From CAWCHZ01 sp963795555 (GTDB lineage Bacteria; Actinomycetota; Thermoleophilia; Solirubrobacterales; Solirubrobacteraceae): a stretch of 64,000 bases of DNA. Both the position numbers and the translations under genes were made by a program. The stretch covers positions 1,984,001 through 2,048,000 of the forward strand of contig CAWCHZ010000002.1 in NCBI GenBank assembly GCA_963795555.1. The letters run 5' to 3'. Of the stretch, positions 1 to 8,044 are shown piece after piece. Numbering within the stretch: the first letter of the stretch is position 1; the number at the start of each line of letters is the position of its first letter. The notes beneath the pieces were generated by a model that searched no databases, was not told the DNA's origin, and worked only from the letters and a program-made list of their open reading frames with translations.

Positions 1-1
1 C

Positions 2-211
2 GGGCGGCTGCTGCCGGTCGGCGCGCTCGGTGTCGGCGGCCTGCGGGAGGAAAGCGCCGACCCGATCGCCGTCGAGCGCGAGCTGCGCCTGCGTACGCGC
101 GGGGATGGCCCGGCAGTTGCCCACGGCGGCGCCGAGCGAGCGCCTGGCGGCCCGCAGGAGGCGGCCGGGAGCGGCGAGGGAGCGCCCATGGGTGCTTCCG
201 CCCAGCGCTAA
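2..211 (+). CDS. C-terminal end of an unidentified protein (5' partial)
   Basis: The frame is open from the window edge to a TAA at 209-211 and has the strong G/C third-position bias of the real genes here. About 69 residues remain. They begin with a glycine/leucine-rich stretch (GRLLPVGALGVGGLREE) and end in a low-complexity Gly/Ala/Glu tail. No domain can be recognised, so no function is assigned. Its position just before a sugar-nucleotide gene fits another glycan gene, but that is inference from context only. Confidence 0.4.
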   Translation, partial: GRLLPVGALGVGGLREESADPIAVERELRLRTRGDGPAVAHGGAERAPGGPQEAAGSGEGAPMGASAQR

Positions 212-323
212 TCTCGCTTCCAGCCGCGCCGATTAGCCTTCCTGGCGCCATGTGCTTGCTCTCAACCAGGCAGACCCCCACCCGGCGATGGAGCAGATCC
301 CTCCGGCTGGACGAGGTCTGCTC

Positions 324-1061
324 GTGAGCCGGGCGATCGTCCTCGCCGGCGGCCTCGGGACGCGCCTGCGTCCCTACACCGTCGTGCTGCCCAAGCCGCT
401 CGTGCCGGTCGGCGACCGACCGGTCCTGGACGTGGTCGTGCGCCAGCTGCGCCACTATGGCTTCGAGCGGATCACGATGGCCACCGGCTATCTGGCGGAG
501 CTCGTCGAGGCGTTCTTCCGCGACGGATCGCACTACGGCATTCCGATCGACTACTTCCGCGAGCACGAGCCGCTCGGCACGGTTGGCGCGCTCGCCCAGA
601 TCGAGGGGCTGACCGAGGACTTCATGGTCATGAACGGCGACGTGCTGACCGACATCGACTACGGCCGCCTGCTCGCGGCGCACCGCGCGAGCGACGCCGT
701 CGCGACGATCGCGACCACGCACCGCGACGTCCAGGTCTCGCTCGGCGTGCTGCAGTGTGACGACGAGGCCGATCCGACCCGGCTGACCGGCTACCTCGAG
801 AAGCCGCGCTACGAGTACCGCGTCTCGATGGGCGTCTACTGCTTCTCACCGCGCGTGCTCGCCTATCTCAGCGCGGGCGAGCGCGTCGACTTCCCCGATC
901 TGATCCTGCGCCTGATCGCGGGCGGCGAGGTCGTGCGGGCCTGGCCGTCGGACAACTATTGGTTGGACATCGGGCGCCACGACGACTACGAGACCGCCGT
1001 GGAAGAGTTCGAGCGGATGCGTGCCCGTCTGATCCCCGATGACGGCCAGCCGGCACTGTGA
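324..1061 (+). CDS. Sugar-1-phosphate nucleotidyltransferase
   Basis: This is an NTP_transferase-fold enzyme that should make an NDP-sugar from NTP and a sugar-1-phosphate. The N-terminus carries the nucleotide-binding signature GGLGTRLRP (residues 9-17) followed by PKPLVPV. NGD at about 104-106 is the metal-binding aspartate motif, and EKP and WLDIGRHDDY follow downstream as in mannose-1-P guanylyltransferase-like proteins. At 245 residues it lacks the C-terminal left-handed beta-helix of long forms. I chose the GTG at 324 because an ACGAGG box lies 7 nt upstream; ATG codons at 252 and 288 have no such box. It probably feeds the glycosyltransferases that follow. The exact sugar and base cannot be read from sequence. 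Confidence 0.88.
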   Translation: MSRAIVLAGGLGTRLRPYTVVLPKPLVPVGDRPVLDVVVRQLRHYGFERITMATGYLAELVEAFFRDGSHYGIPIDYFREHEPLGTVGALAQIEGLTEDFMVMNGDVLTDIDYGRLLAAHRASDAVATIATTHRDVQVSLGVLQCDDEADPTRLTGYLEKPRYEYRVSMGVYCFSPRVLAYLSAGERVDFPDLILRLIAGGEVVRAWPSDNYWLDIGRHDDYETAVEEFERMRARLIPDDGQPAL

Positions 1062-1099
1062 GCGGGGCGGCGCAAGCCAGCGAACAGCCGGACCTGTGA
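1058..1099 (+). other. Bridging mini-ORF (13 codons) between two operon genes
   Basis: GTG at 1058 overlaps the TGA of the preceding nucleotidyltransferase (GTGA, 1058-1061). The frame runs 13 codons, VSGAAQASEQPDL, to a TGA at 1097-1099. That stop overlaps the GTG at 1096, the likely start of the next glycosyltransferase (GTGA again). The peptide resembles the start of that protein (VSGTAEASQQ), so it looks like a 38-bp duplication of the gene start that keeps translational coupling. Translation of the peptide is inferred. Confidence 0.45.
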
Positions 1100-2319
1100 G
1101 CGGGACCGCCGAAGCCAGCCAGCAAACGGCTGCGAGCTCGCTGCCGCATGCCCTCGCCGGACGGGACATCGTCTGCGTCGGCTTCGCCGACTGGGACACC
1201 GACCTGTGGACCAACCAGCACCATCTGATGGCGCGCCTGGCCACCAACAACCGGATCCTCTTCGTCGAGTCGCTTGGCCTGCGGCGGCCCCAGCTGGCCG
1301 GTCGCGACCTGCGCCGCATCGCCCGGCGCCTGCGCCGCGGGCTGGGGCGACCGCGCCACGTCGACGGCCTGCACGTCCTCTCGCCGCTGGTGGTGCCGCT
1401 GCACGGCAATCGGCTCGTGCGCTCGCTGAACGCTCGCCTGCTCGTCGCCGCCGTCGGGCGCGCGACCCGTGCGCTGGGCATGTCCAAGCCGATCCTCTGG
1501 GCCTACGTGCCACAGGCCGAGCCGCTGCGCAGGGCGCTGGCGCCCGAGCTCGTCGTCTACCACTGCGTGGATGACATCGCGGCCCAGAAGGGTGTCGACG
1601 CCGCCGCGTTTGCGGCGGCGGAGCGGCGCTTCGCCTCCGCGGCCGACCTCGTCCTTGCCAGCTCAGCGCCGCTGGCGCGGCGGATGCGCACGCTCGCCGC
1701 CAACGTGCTCGAGGCGCCCAACGTCGCCGACACGACGCTGTTCGCGACGGCGCTCGAGCCGGGGCCGATCGACCCCGCGTTGGCCGCGCTGCCCGCTCCG
1801 CGCATCGTCTTCACGGGCGCGATCGTTGCCACCAAGATCGACCTCGGGCTGATCGAGCAGCTCGCGGGGCTGCGCCCGGACTGGACGATCGCGCTGGTCG
1901 GGCCGGTGGGCGTCGGCGACCCGAGCACCGACGTCTCCAGGCTCGGCGCGCGACCCAACGTCCATCTGCTCGGGGCGCGCCGCCAGCGCGAGCTGCCCGC
2001 GCTGCTGCGCGGCGCCGACGCGGCGCTGATTCCCTATGCGATCAACCCGTTGACGATGAGCATCTTCCCGATGAAGGTCTATGAGTACCTGGCCGCCGGC
2101 CTGCCGGTCGTCAGCACGCCGCTGCCCTCGCTCCAGGGCGTGCAACCCCTGCGCTTCGCCGCCGACGCGCCCGCGCTGGCCGCCGCGCTGGCGGCCGAGC
2201 TGGCGGCCGACACGCCTCAGCGCCGTCGCGACCGCTCGCGGCTGGCGGCCGGCCACAGCTGGGACGCCCGTCTGGCCGAGATCGCAACGGCGATCACGGC
2301 GCTGGAGCAGGCGCGTTGA
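1096..2319 (+). CDS. GT4-type glycosyltransferase, TuaH-like
   Basis: This GT-B glycosyltransferase should transfer a sugar from an NDP-donor to a glycan or lipid-linked acceptor at the cytoplasmic membrane face. The N-terminal part (WTNQHHLMARLATNNRILFV) resembles TuaH-like teichuronic acid transferases. The C-terminal Rossmann half has the donor-site pattern FPMKVYEYLAAGLPVVSTPL. A GTG at 1096 is preferred because it forms a GTGA overlap with the stop of the bridging mini-ORF; an upstream in-frame ATG at 1039 would overlap the previous gene by 23 nt. The gene ends in a TTGA overlap with the next one. Donor and acceptor are unknown. Confidence 0.82.
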   Translation: MSGTAEASQQTAASSLPHALAGRDIVCVGFADWDTDLWTNQHHLMARLATNNRILFVESLGLRRPQLAGRDLRRIARRLRRGLGRPRHVDGLHVLSPLVVPLHGNRLVRSLNARLLVAAVGRATRALGMSKPILWAYVPQAEPLRRALAPELVVYHCVDDIAAQKGVDAAAFAAAERRFASAADLVLASSAPLARRMRTLAANVLEAPNVADTTLFATALEPGPIDPALAALPAPRIVFTGAIVATKIDLGLIEQLAGLRPDWTIALVGPVGVGDPSTDVSRLGARPNVHLLGARRQRELPALLRGADAALIPYAINPLTMSIFPMKVYEYLAAGLPVVSTPLPSLQGVQPLRFAADAPALAAALAAELAADTPQRRRDRSRLAAGHSWDARLAEIATAITALEQAR

Positions 2320-3458
2320 GCGTCGTGCGCGACCTGCTCGTCACCGGGCACACGCCGGCGCTGGGCAGCGGCCGGGCGCTGCGCACCTACGGCGTCGTAC
2401 GCGCGCTGGCGCTGCACCGACCGCTCGACCTGCTCTATGTGCGCTTCGGGCCACAGCAGCCGGGTCCCGAGTACCGGCGGCTGGCGAACGTGGCGCTCGC
2501 GCCGATCGAGCCTTCGCGCGGCACGCGGCGCGCCGTCGCGTATGCACGCGCACGCGTCCGCGGGGTGCCACCGGCGCTGGCGCGCGGCGTCTCGCCCGAG
2601 CTGCGCGCAGCCGCCGGCCGACGCGCGCAGGAGCCCCAGCGCGGGCGCGTGATCGCCGACTCGCCAACCGTCGCGGCCGCCCTGCTCGGCCTGGCCGGGG
2701 GACGGCCGCTCGCCACGCCGGTGATCTACAACGCACACAACCTCGAGTCCAGCTTCCGCCATCGCAGCGGCGGCGAGGGGCTCGGCAGTCGACGGGCGCT
2801 GGAGCGCTTCGAGCGACGGCTGCTGCTGGCCGCCGCGGAGACCTGGCTGCCCAGTCATGCGGACGTCGCGGCGGCACGCGAGCTGGCGCCGGCGGCGCGC
2901 CTGCGCTACGTGCCCAACGTCGTCGACGTGGCGGCGATCGCGCCCGTCACCCCGGACAGCGCCAGCGGGCGGATCCTGCTGGTCGCCGACTTCAACTATG
3001 ACCCCAACCGCGACGCCCTCGCTTTCCTGACCGGCGAGATCATGCCGATGGTCTGGCGCGAGCTGCCCGAGGCGTGCGTCGTCGTCGTCGGTCGCGGCCT
3101 CAACGGCTGGCCGGCGCCGGATGCGCGCGTCGAGCTGCGCGGCTTCGTCGAGGATCTGCGCGGCTGCTATGAGCAGGCGGCCTGTGTCGCGGTCCCGATC
3201 CTCGAGGGCGGCGGCTCGTCGCTGAAGTTCATCGAGGCGCTCGCCTATGGACTGCCCGTCGTCGCCACGCCGAAGGCCGCGGCCGGGCTGGATGCGCGAG
3301 CCGAGAGCGACTACCTGCAGGGGACGAGCGCCGCGCAGTTCGCCGAGAAGCTGGTCGCGGTGCTGCGCGACGGAGCGGATGGGATCGCGCGCGCCGGTCG
3401 CGCTCTGGCCGAGCGCGAGTACTCCGTGGAGGCGCTTGGAAGGGCGATCGCGCCATGA
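2316..3458 (+). CDS. GT4-type glycosyltransferase
   Basis: A second GT-B glycosyltransferase in the same run (380 aa). The donor-binding half is clear: RILLVADFNYDPN opens the second Rossmann fold, and EGGGSSLKFIEALAYGLPVVATPKAAAGL holds the acidic loop and the glycine-rich turn typical of GT4. The N-terminal half has the TGHTPALGSGRALRTYGVVRAL pattern of hexosyltransferases that recognise an acceptor near the membrane. The TTG start at 2316 overlaps the upstream stop (TTGA), which indicates coupled translation. It resembles sugar transferases with PEP-CTERM/EpsH-type names, but the substrate is unknown. Confidence 0.82.
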   Translation: MSVVRDLLVTGHTPALGSGRALRTYGVVRALALHRPLDLLYVRFGPQQPGPEYRRLANVALAPIEPSRGTRRAVAYARARVRGVPPALARGVSPELRAAAGRRAQEPQRGRVIADSPTVAAALLGLAGGRPLATPVIYNAHNLESSFRHRSGGEGLGSRRALERFERRLLLAAAETWLPSHADVAAARELAPAARLRYVPNVVDVAAIAPVTPDSASGRILLVADFNYDPNRDALAFLTGEIMPMVWRELPEACVVVVGRGLNGWPAPDARVELRGFVEDLRGCYEQAACVAVPILEGGGSSLKFIEALAYGLPVVATPKAAAGLDARAESDYLQGTSAAQFAEKLVAVLRDGADGIARAGRALAEREYSVEALGRAIAP

Positions 3459-3544
3459 CGTCGCGCACCAGGGCCGGCGCCGCCCGGGAGGGCGATCGCG
3501 CCTTGATGTCGAAGCATCAGCGAGGATCGAGGAGCCAGCGATGA
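3455..3544 (+). other. Bridging mini-ORF (29 codons)
   Basis: ATG at 3455 overlaps the TGA of the preceding glycosyltransferase (ATGA, 3455-3458). The frame stays open for 29 codons and stops at TGA 3542-3544, which overlaps the ATG at 3541 of the next glycosyltransferase (ATGA). The space holds an internal 48-bp-spaced repeat (AGGGCGATCGCGCC at 3441 and 3489). The downstream gene also has its own AGGAG box at 3530-3534. It may be a coupling device or a relic of duplication. Confidence 0.35.
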
Positions 3545-4758
3545 AGATCGTCAGCGTGATGTCAACCTCCGGGCTGGGCGGCGCGGAGTTCGCCGCCGTC
3601 GAGCTGCTCGACGGCCTGATCGAGCGCGGCCACGAGGCGGTGATGCTGTCCAACGAGCCGCGCATCGGACGCGACACCGCCGTCCCGGTGCGCCCGCTGG
3701 ACGTCGGCCCCAAGCTCTCCCTGCGCTCCTGGCGCGCCCTGATGCTCAGCTGGCCAGCACGGGTGCGCGCGCTGCGGCGCGCGCTCGAGCGCGAACACCC
3801 CTACGACGTGCTGCTCGTTCACTACAAGAAGGAGCAGCTGATGGCGCGCTGGTTGCCACGCCGGCTGCGCCCAGCGCTCGTCTGGGCCGAATGGGGCCCG
3901 GTGCCCTTTCCGCTGCGCCACGGCCTGCCGCGGTTGGCGTTCCTCGACGCGGCCCGCCAGGCCGATCTGATCATCGCCGTTTCGGCCGGCACCAAGCGCT
4001 CGCTGACGGACGTCGGAATTCCCGCCGAGCGGATCGTCTACCTGCCCAACGCGATGCGCACCGAGCAGATCGGCTTCACCGCCGCGGGTCGCGAGCGCCG
4101 CCGGGCGCAGCTCGGCATACCGCCACAGGCATTCGTCGTCGGCTGCATCTCGCGCTTTCACCCCAAGAAGCGCAACGACGTGGTGATCGACGCCGTCCGC
4201 GCGCTGCCCGATGACGTGCACCTGCTGCTCGCGGGCGAGGGCGAGACGGAGGCGGCGCTGCGCGAGCGAGCACGCCCGCTCGGCGAGCGCGCCCACTTCC
4301 TCGCGACGCCGGGCGGAGACATCGCCGAGGTCCTGTCGGCGCTCGATGTCCTCGTCTTCTGTCCAAGCCCCACCGAGGGGGCTCCGCGCGCCGTGCTGCT
4401 CGGCATGCTGGCCGAGCGCCCCTGCGTGGCGACCGGGCCGGAGGGCGTCGCCGACATCATCGTCCCGGGAATCGGCGCGATCACTGAGCCCGAGAACGAT
4501 CCGGCGGCGCTGACCGCGGTGCTGCGCGGCTACGTCGAGCAGCCCGAGCGCGTCGCCAGCGAGGGCGCGGAGGCGCGCCGTCGCGCGGTCGCGGTCTACG
4601 ACATGCCGGTCGTCTGCGCCCAGGCCGAGCGCCTGTTCGCGGCTGCTCGCCACGGCGGCCGGGGTGAGGGCGGCGCATCGGGCGAGGTGCGCGATGGGGT
4701 GGGCGCGGCCGACTATCCTGCGAGCGTGCAGCAAGGCGGCTCGGCGAGCGACCGATGA
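3541..4758 (+). CDS. GT4-type glycosyltransferase
   Basis: A GT-B glycosyltransferase of 405 residues starting MKIVSVMSTSGLGGAEFAAVEL, where GLGGAE is the usual acceptor-side loop of GT4 enzymes. The C-terminal half opens with FVVGCISRFHPKKRNDVVIDA and carries the donor-site acidic motif PTEGAPRAVLLGMLAERPCVA. ATG 3541 is chosen because AGGAG lies 6 nt upstream and the conserved fold begins there; the frame is open further upstream but reads through the end of the previous gene. The C-terminal 45 residues are Gly/Ser-rich and probably disordered. The gene ends in an ATGA overlap with the polymerase/ligase gene. Confidence 0.85.
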   Translation: MKIVSVMSTSGLGGAEFAAVELLDGLIERGHEAVMLSNEPRIGRDTAVPVRPLDVGPKLSLRSWRALMLSWPARVRALRRALEREHPYDVLLVHYKKEQLMARWLPRRLRPALVWAEWGPVPFPLRHGLPRLAFLDAARQADLIIAVSAGTKRSLTDVGIPAERIVYLPNAMRTEQIGFTAAGRERRRAQLGIPPQAFVVGCISRFHPKKRNDVVIDAVRALPDDVHLLLAGEGETEAALRERARPLGERAHFLATPGGDIAEVLSALDVLVFCPSPTEGAPRAVLLGMLAERPCVATGPEGVADIIVPGIGAITEPENDPAALTAVLRGYVEQPERVASEGAEARRRAVAVYDMPVVCAQAERLFAAARHGGRGEGGASGEVRDGVGAADYPASVQQGGSASDR

Positions 4759-6233
4759 GCACCGTCGCCCTCCGTCGGCGTTGGCCGCACAGGCGCCGCC
4801 GACGCGCGCCCGAGGCGCGCCGGGACGTGATCGCGTTCCTGCTCGCGCTGCCGGTCCTGCTCGCCGCCGGCGTCGAGGCGACCCATCTCAGCGACCGCTA
4901 CGGGGCGCTGAAGGTCATCTGGGTGGTGGTCGCGGGGCTCGGCGCGCTGGCCGCGCTGGCCGACCTCAGCATCGCGCTGTGCGTGCTGGTGCTGATCCTG
5001 CCCTTCCCATTCAAGACCAAGGTCGGGCTGGGGGTCGAGATGCACACGACCCATTTCCTGCTCGTGAGCATCATCCTGTTGGTCCTCTACGGCTTCTTCA
5101 CCCGCAGGCTGCGGCTCCCGCGTGGCTTCTTGATGCCGCTCTGCGTGATGGTCTTCGGCGCGGTGATCGGCGCGCTCGCCGGCCCCGACACCAGCGCCTC
5201 GCTGGGGCGGATGGTGTTCGGCCTGATCATGCCGATGTTCGCCGGCATGGCCGCGGCGGCGGCGCTGCATCCCGAGCGCGACCTGCGCGTCATGATCATC
5301 CTCGTCGCCATCTCGCTCACGGGCGCCGGACTGCTCGCGCTGTTGCAGACGACCGGGCACGCGCCCGGTCCGCTGGCGCCCACCTTCGAGGGCAACCGTG
5401 TGAACGGGCTCTTCGAGCATCCCAACATCCTCGGGGCCTATCTCGCCGCGGGCATCGTGCTGCTGCTCGGCGTCGGTGCCTACGCCTGGCGCCAGCTGCC
5501 GCTGGGCCCAATCGTCGTGCTGGGGCCCGTGCCGATCGGCATCGCCGGCCTGGCGGTGACGCTGTCGCGCGGTGCGCTGCTGGCGCTCGCGGTGGCGATC
5601 CTCGTGATCCTCGCGCTGATGCTGGCGCGACGGGCCGTGCTGCCGGTGCTCATGATCGTGCTGGCGGTCGTCGTGATCGTGTTCGTCGCCGTTCCGCGGG
5701 TGCCGGAGTCCCAGCGGGCGGCCTATGCCGCGCGCTTCCAGCAGCTGCTGCAGCCGGGCACGGAGACCGGTCGCCAGCTGATCTACCACGATGCCTTCAC
5801 GATCATCGGGCAGTACCCGCTGACCGGCGTCGGCCCGCTCACCTTTGGCGTGATCACGGCCCATCACTCGCCAATCCCGCTGCTCGAGCAGAACCTCACG
5901 CACGCGCACGACATCTTCCTCGAGGGCTACCTCTCGCTCGGGCCGATCGGCCTGCTGGCCTTCCTCTGGCTGGCGGCCGGCGCGATTCGCCGGCTGCTGC
6001 GCGCGACGCGCAGCCGCGTGCAACGAGCCAACGCGCTAGTGGCCGGCTGGGCGGTCGGCTCGCTGGGAGTGCTGACGACGATGCTCGTGCAGGGCTTCAC
6101 CGACTTCGTCTTCTGGCAGCTGGAGATGATGACCTTCCTGATGCTGCTGCTCGGCGCCGCCTATGCGATCGGCGAGCAGACGTCGCGCATCCAAGCGCAC
6201 GCCCAGGGCGACGTCGACCGCGTCGAGCGCTAG
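4755..6233 (+). CDS. O-antigen ligase/polymerase-like membrane protein (Wzy_C family)
   Basis: A polytopic membrane protein of 492 aa with many hydrophobic segments from about residue 28 onward. It has the large periplasmic loop typical of O-antigen polymerases/ligases. The loop contains the family pattern TGRQLIYHDAF, PLTGVGPLTFG and a histidine pair in LTHAHDIFLEGYLSLGPIGL, matching the conserved HNxfL/GliG signature. It should polymerise repeat units or move the glycan to its final acceptor outside the membrane. The start overlaps the previous stop (ATGA). Sequence alone does not separate polymerase from ligase; a second member lies at 24,297. Confidence 0.85.
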   Translation: MSTVALRRRWPHRRRRRAPEARRDVIAFLLALPVLLAAGVEATHLSDRYGALKVIWVVVAGLGALAALADLSIALCVLVLILPFPFKTKVGLGVEMHTTHFLLVSIILLVLYGFFTRRLRLPRGFLMPLCVMVFGAVIGALAGPDTSASLGRMVFGLIMPMFAGMAAAAALHPERDLRVMIILVAISLTGAGLLALLQTTGHAPGPLAPTFEGNRVNGLFEHPNILGAYLAAGIVLLLGVGAYAWRQLPLGPIVVLGPVPIGIAGLAVTLSRGALLALAVAILVILALMLARRAVLPVLMIVLAVVVIVFVAVPRVPESQRAAYAARFQQLLQPGTETGRQLIYHDAFTIIGQYPLTGVGPLTFGVITAHHSPIPLLEQNLTHAHDIFLEGYLSLGPIGLLAFLWLAAGAIRRLLRATRSRVQRANALVAGWAVGSLGVLTTMLVQGFTDFVFWQLEMMTFLMLLLGAAYAIGEQTSRIQAHAQGDVDRVER

Positions 6234-6447
6234 GACCTCGCGGCGCCTGACACGGCGCTTGCGGTGTCTGACACGGCGCTCTCGGCGCCTGACCCGGCGC
6301 TTGCAGCGCCTGAAACGACGCTTGCAGCCGGTCGGCCGCGACCCGAACGAACGTCCAGCGGTGTCCATGCCGACGCAGATCGGCTCGCGCAGCGGCCGAT
6401 CAACTAGCCAAGCAAGGAAGTCTCGGTCGGGTCGCGGCCCGCCCGAT
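6234..6447. repeat. Gene-free leader region with four 21-bp tandem repeats
   Basis: This stretch lies between the polymerase/ligase gene and the riboswitch. At 6241-6324 there are four imperfect 21-bp units: CGGCGCCTGACACGGCGCTTG, then variants at 6262, 6283 and 6304. The units contain short GGCGC/GCGCC self-complementary pieces, so hairpins are possible in RNA. The 21-nt length keeps any reading frame open, which produces Arg-rich spurious frames on both strands. No convincing promoter was identified here, although one must lie upstream of the riboswitch. Confidence 0.6.
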
Positions 6448-6526
6448 CCCGACAAAGGCACACCCGTCGCGAGGCGGGGTCGCAAAGCCAGGGGTCTCCC
6501 GGAGATGGCCCGGCTGCCGAAGGAGT
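6448..6526 (+). ncRNA. c-di-GMP-I (GEMM) riboswitch
   Basis: The sequence follows the GEMM class I aptamer. GACAAAGGCACACC (6451-6464) opens it. A perfect stem, CCCGTC/GGCGGG, is capped by a GCGA (GNRA) tetraloop. The core motif CGCAAAGCC (6481-6489) is followed by a second hairpin built on TCTCC/GGAGA. The aptamer closes with TGCCGA, which pairs with the 5' GGCA. The conserved GACGCAAAGCC reads GTCGCAAAGCC and GCAAACC reads GCACACC, both mild deviations. The ribosome-binding site AAGGAG (6520-6525) touches the 3' edge, so ligand binding may control translation of the secreted protein that starts at 6533. Confidence 0.85.
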
Positions 6527-6532
6527 CTGATC

Positions 6533-7981
6533 TTGATTCGCCAACGCTCGCTGGTTGTAGATCGCCGCGCCGGACGCTCGGGCACCGGCCTCATCCACCG
6601 CCGCCTCGGCGCGCTCGCCGGCACGCTGGCGCTGCTGGTTGCCCTGCCGTCGGTCGTGCTGCCAACGGCCGCGCTGGCCAGCGCGCGCCAAGCGGGCGCG
6701 CATCACGTTTCCGGCTCGCATCGCCCCTCCTCCCACGTATACGCCCACACGTCGCGCTGGGTGGCGTTGCACGTGGCCCCGGCGCTGGGCGTTCGTCGCA
6801 ACACCCTGCGCTGGTGGCAGATCGCCGGTGCACACACCTATGTGCTCGCCGTGACGGTCGGGCGGGATCGCCGCCAAACCCGCTACCGGATCGTGCGCGG
6901 GACCCACCTTAGGCCCCGTGCGGTGCCCGGTCGCCATGTCCACTACGGCGTCCGTGTCGCCGTCCCGGGTGCCCGCTGGTCGCGTGAAGTGACGATCGCC
7001 TACGCGGCGCTCAAGAAGCCACAGCCCGCCTCCGCGCCCGCGCCCGCGCCGTCAACCGCTGCCTCCACCGTCCCGTTCGTCAAGGGCATGGTCATGGGCC
7101 TTGGCGGCTGGGGCGCCCAGGCGCCGCAGGTCGCAGGCGAAGGCGTCGCGGCCGGGGCGACGTGGGACCGTGAGGATCTCTCCTGGGCGAGCGTGGAGCC
7201 GGCGCCCGGCGTCTTCAACTGGTCGAGCTTCGACAACGTGATCGCCGTCGCCAAGGCCAAGGGCCTGACCGTGCTGCCGGTCATGGGCTACGTGCCGAGC
7301 TGGTCGTCGGTGGACGACACCGCCGGCTACGCCGCGTTCGTGCGCGCCGCGGTGCAGCGCTACGGGCCGGGGACGTCAGCCAACCTGTCCTGGTTCGAGC
7401 TCTGGAATGAGCCCTACTTCAACTACACGATGCCGGGTGGCTCCAACGCCGCCAAGTACGCCCGTCTCTACGATGCCGCGGCGATCGCCGCCAAGCAGGT
7501 CAATCCCGGTGCGCGGCTCCTGATCGCCGCCGACACGGCGCCGACCGAAGGCGGCTCGAACTGGATCGATGCGATGTTCAGCGCGGTGCCGGACATCGGC
7601 CAGTACGTCGACGGCATCAGCGTCCACCCCTATGGCGCCGACCCGAGCATCCCGACCTCCCAGAGCAACTGGTCCTTCCAGCGCGTGGACGACATCCGCG
7701 CCAAGTTCCTGGCGCACGGGGTCGACAAGCCCGAGTGGATCACCGAGGTGGGCTGGTCGACCTACAGCGTCAGCGAGGTCCAGCAGGCGTCCTACTACGC
7801 GGACCTCTTCACCCAGATCCGCTCGCGGCTCTCGTTCATCCGCGCCGTGTTCCCCTACTGCCTGCGCGAGTTCTCCAACAACTACTCGACCAACCAGCCG
7901 CAGTTCGGGCTCGAGCACTTCGGCAGCTGGACGCCCAAGCCCGCCCTGGGCGTGGTGCAGAGCGCCTACTCGACGTTGTAG
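6533..7981 (+). CDS. Secreted glycoside hydrolase-like protein (clan GH-A)
   Basis: Residues 1 to about 50 form a long signal peptide (basic start, then LAGTLALLVALPSVVL and ALASA). An immunoglobulin-like segment spans about 75-165 and a Pro/Ala linker follows. A TIM-barrel-type domain runs from about 175 to 482. The barrel holds the clan GH-A acid/base motif WNEP (Glu293) and the nucleophile motif ITEVGW (Glu405), as in GH5/GH39-like enzymes. It should cut or remodel a beta-linked polysaccharide outside the cell, perhaps the one made by this locus. The TTG start is fixed by AAGGAG 7 nt upstream at the riboswitch edge. Expression is predicted to respond to c-di-GMP. Confidence 0.85.
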   Translation: MIRQRSLVVDRRAGRSGTGLIHRRLGALAGTLALLVALPSVVLPTAALASARQAGAHHVSGSHRPSSHVYAHTSRWVALHVAPALGVRRNTLRWWQIAGAHTYVLAVTVGRDRRQTRYRIVRGTHLRPRAVPGRHVHYGVRVAVPGARWSREVTIAYAALKKPQPASAPAPAPSTAASTVPFVKGMVMGLGGWGAQAPQVAGEGVAAGATWDREDLSWASVEPAPGVFNWSSFDNVIAVAKAKGLTVLPVMGYVPSWSSVDDTAGYAAFVRAAVQRYGPGTSANLSWFELWNEPYFNYTMPGGSNAAKYARLYDAAAIAAKQVNPGARLLIAADTAPTEGGSNWIDAMFSAVPDIGQYVDGISVHPYGADPSIPTSQSNWSFQRVDDIRAKFLAHGVDKPEWITEVGWSTYSVSEVQQASYYADLFTQIRSRLSFIRAVFPYCLREFSNNYSTNQPQFGLEHFGSWTPKPALGVVQSAYSTL

Positions 7982-8016
7982 TCGCGACCGACGCCCCGGC
8001 GCGGCACGTGGATCCG

Positions 8017-8037
8017 TACACGTAGTTGGTGTATAGT
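8017..8037 (+). promoter_or_regulatory. vapBC promoter with inverted-repeat operator
   Basis: TACAC-N7-GTGTA (8017-8033) is an exact inverted repeat. It overlaps a -10-like TATAGT at 8032-8037. The antitoxin ATG lies 7 nt after the hexamer, so the transcript would be leaderless. An inverted repeat over the -10 is what autoregulation by a VapB or VapBC complex needs. Binding is inferred. Confidence 0.5.
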
Positions 8038-8044
8038 TCCGGGC

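Noticed and set aside
4713..6023. Long minus-strand open frame (over 400 codons) opposite the polymerase/ligase gene
   Set aside because: It lacks any domain, is rich in Arg, His, Gln and Asp as expected for antisense of GC-rich genes, and lies fully opposite a clear membrane protein. Similar antisense frames at 9996-11339, 24600-25895, 38126-39979, 41815-44109 and 44801-46795 were rejected for the same reason.
6241..6324. Possible CRISPR or coding heptad repeat
   Set aside because: There are no spacers, and the reading frames through it are Arg-rich on both strands with no start or domain. It is treated as a non-coding repeat.
6036..6485. Minus-strand frame across the repeat and riboswitch
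   Set aside because: It would be antisense to the polymerase end and the riboswitch, and its protein is an Arg-rich repeat with no recognisable fold.
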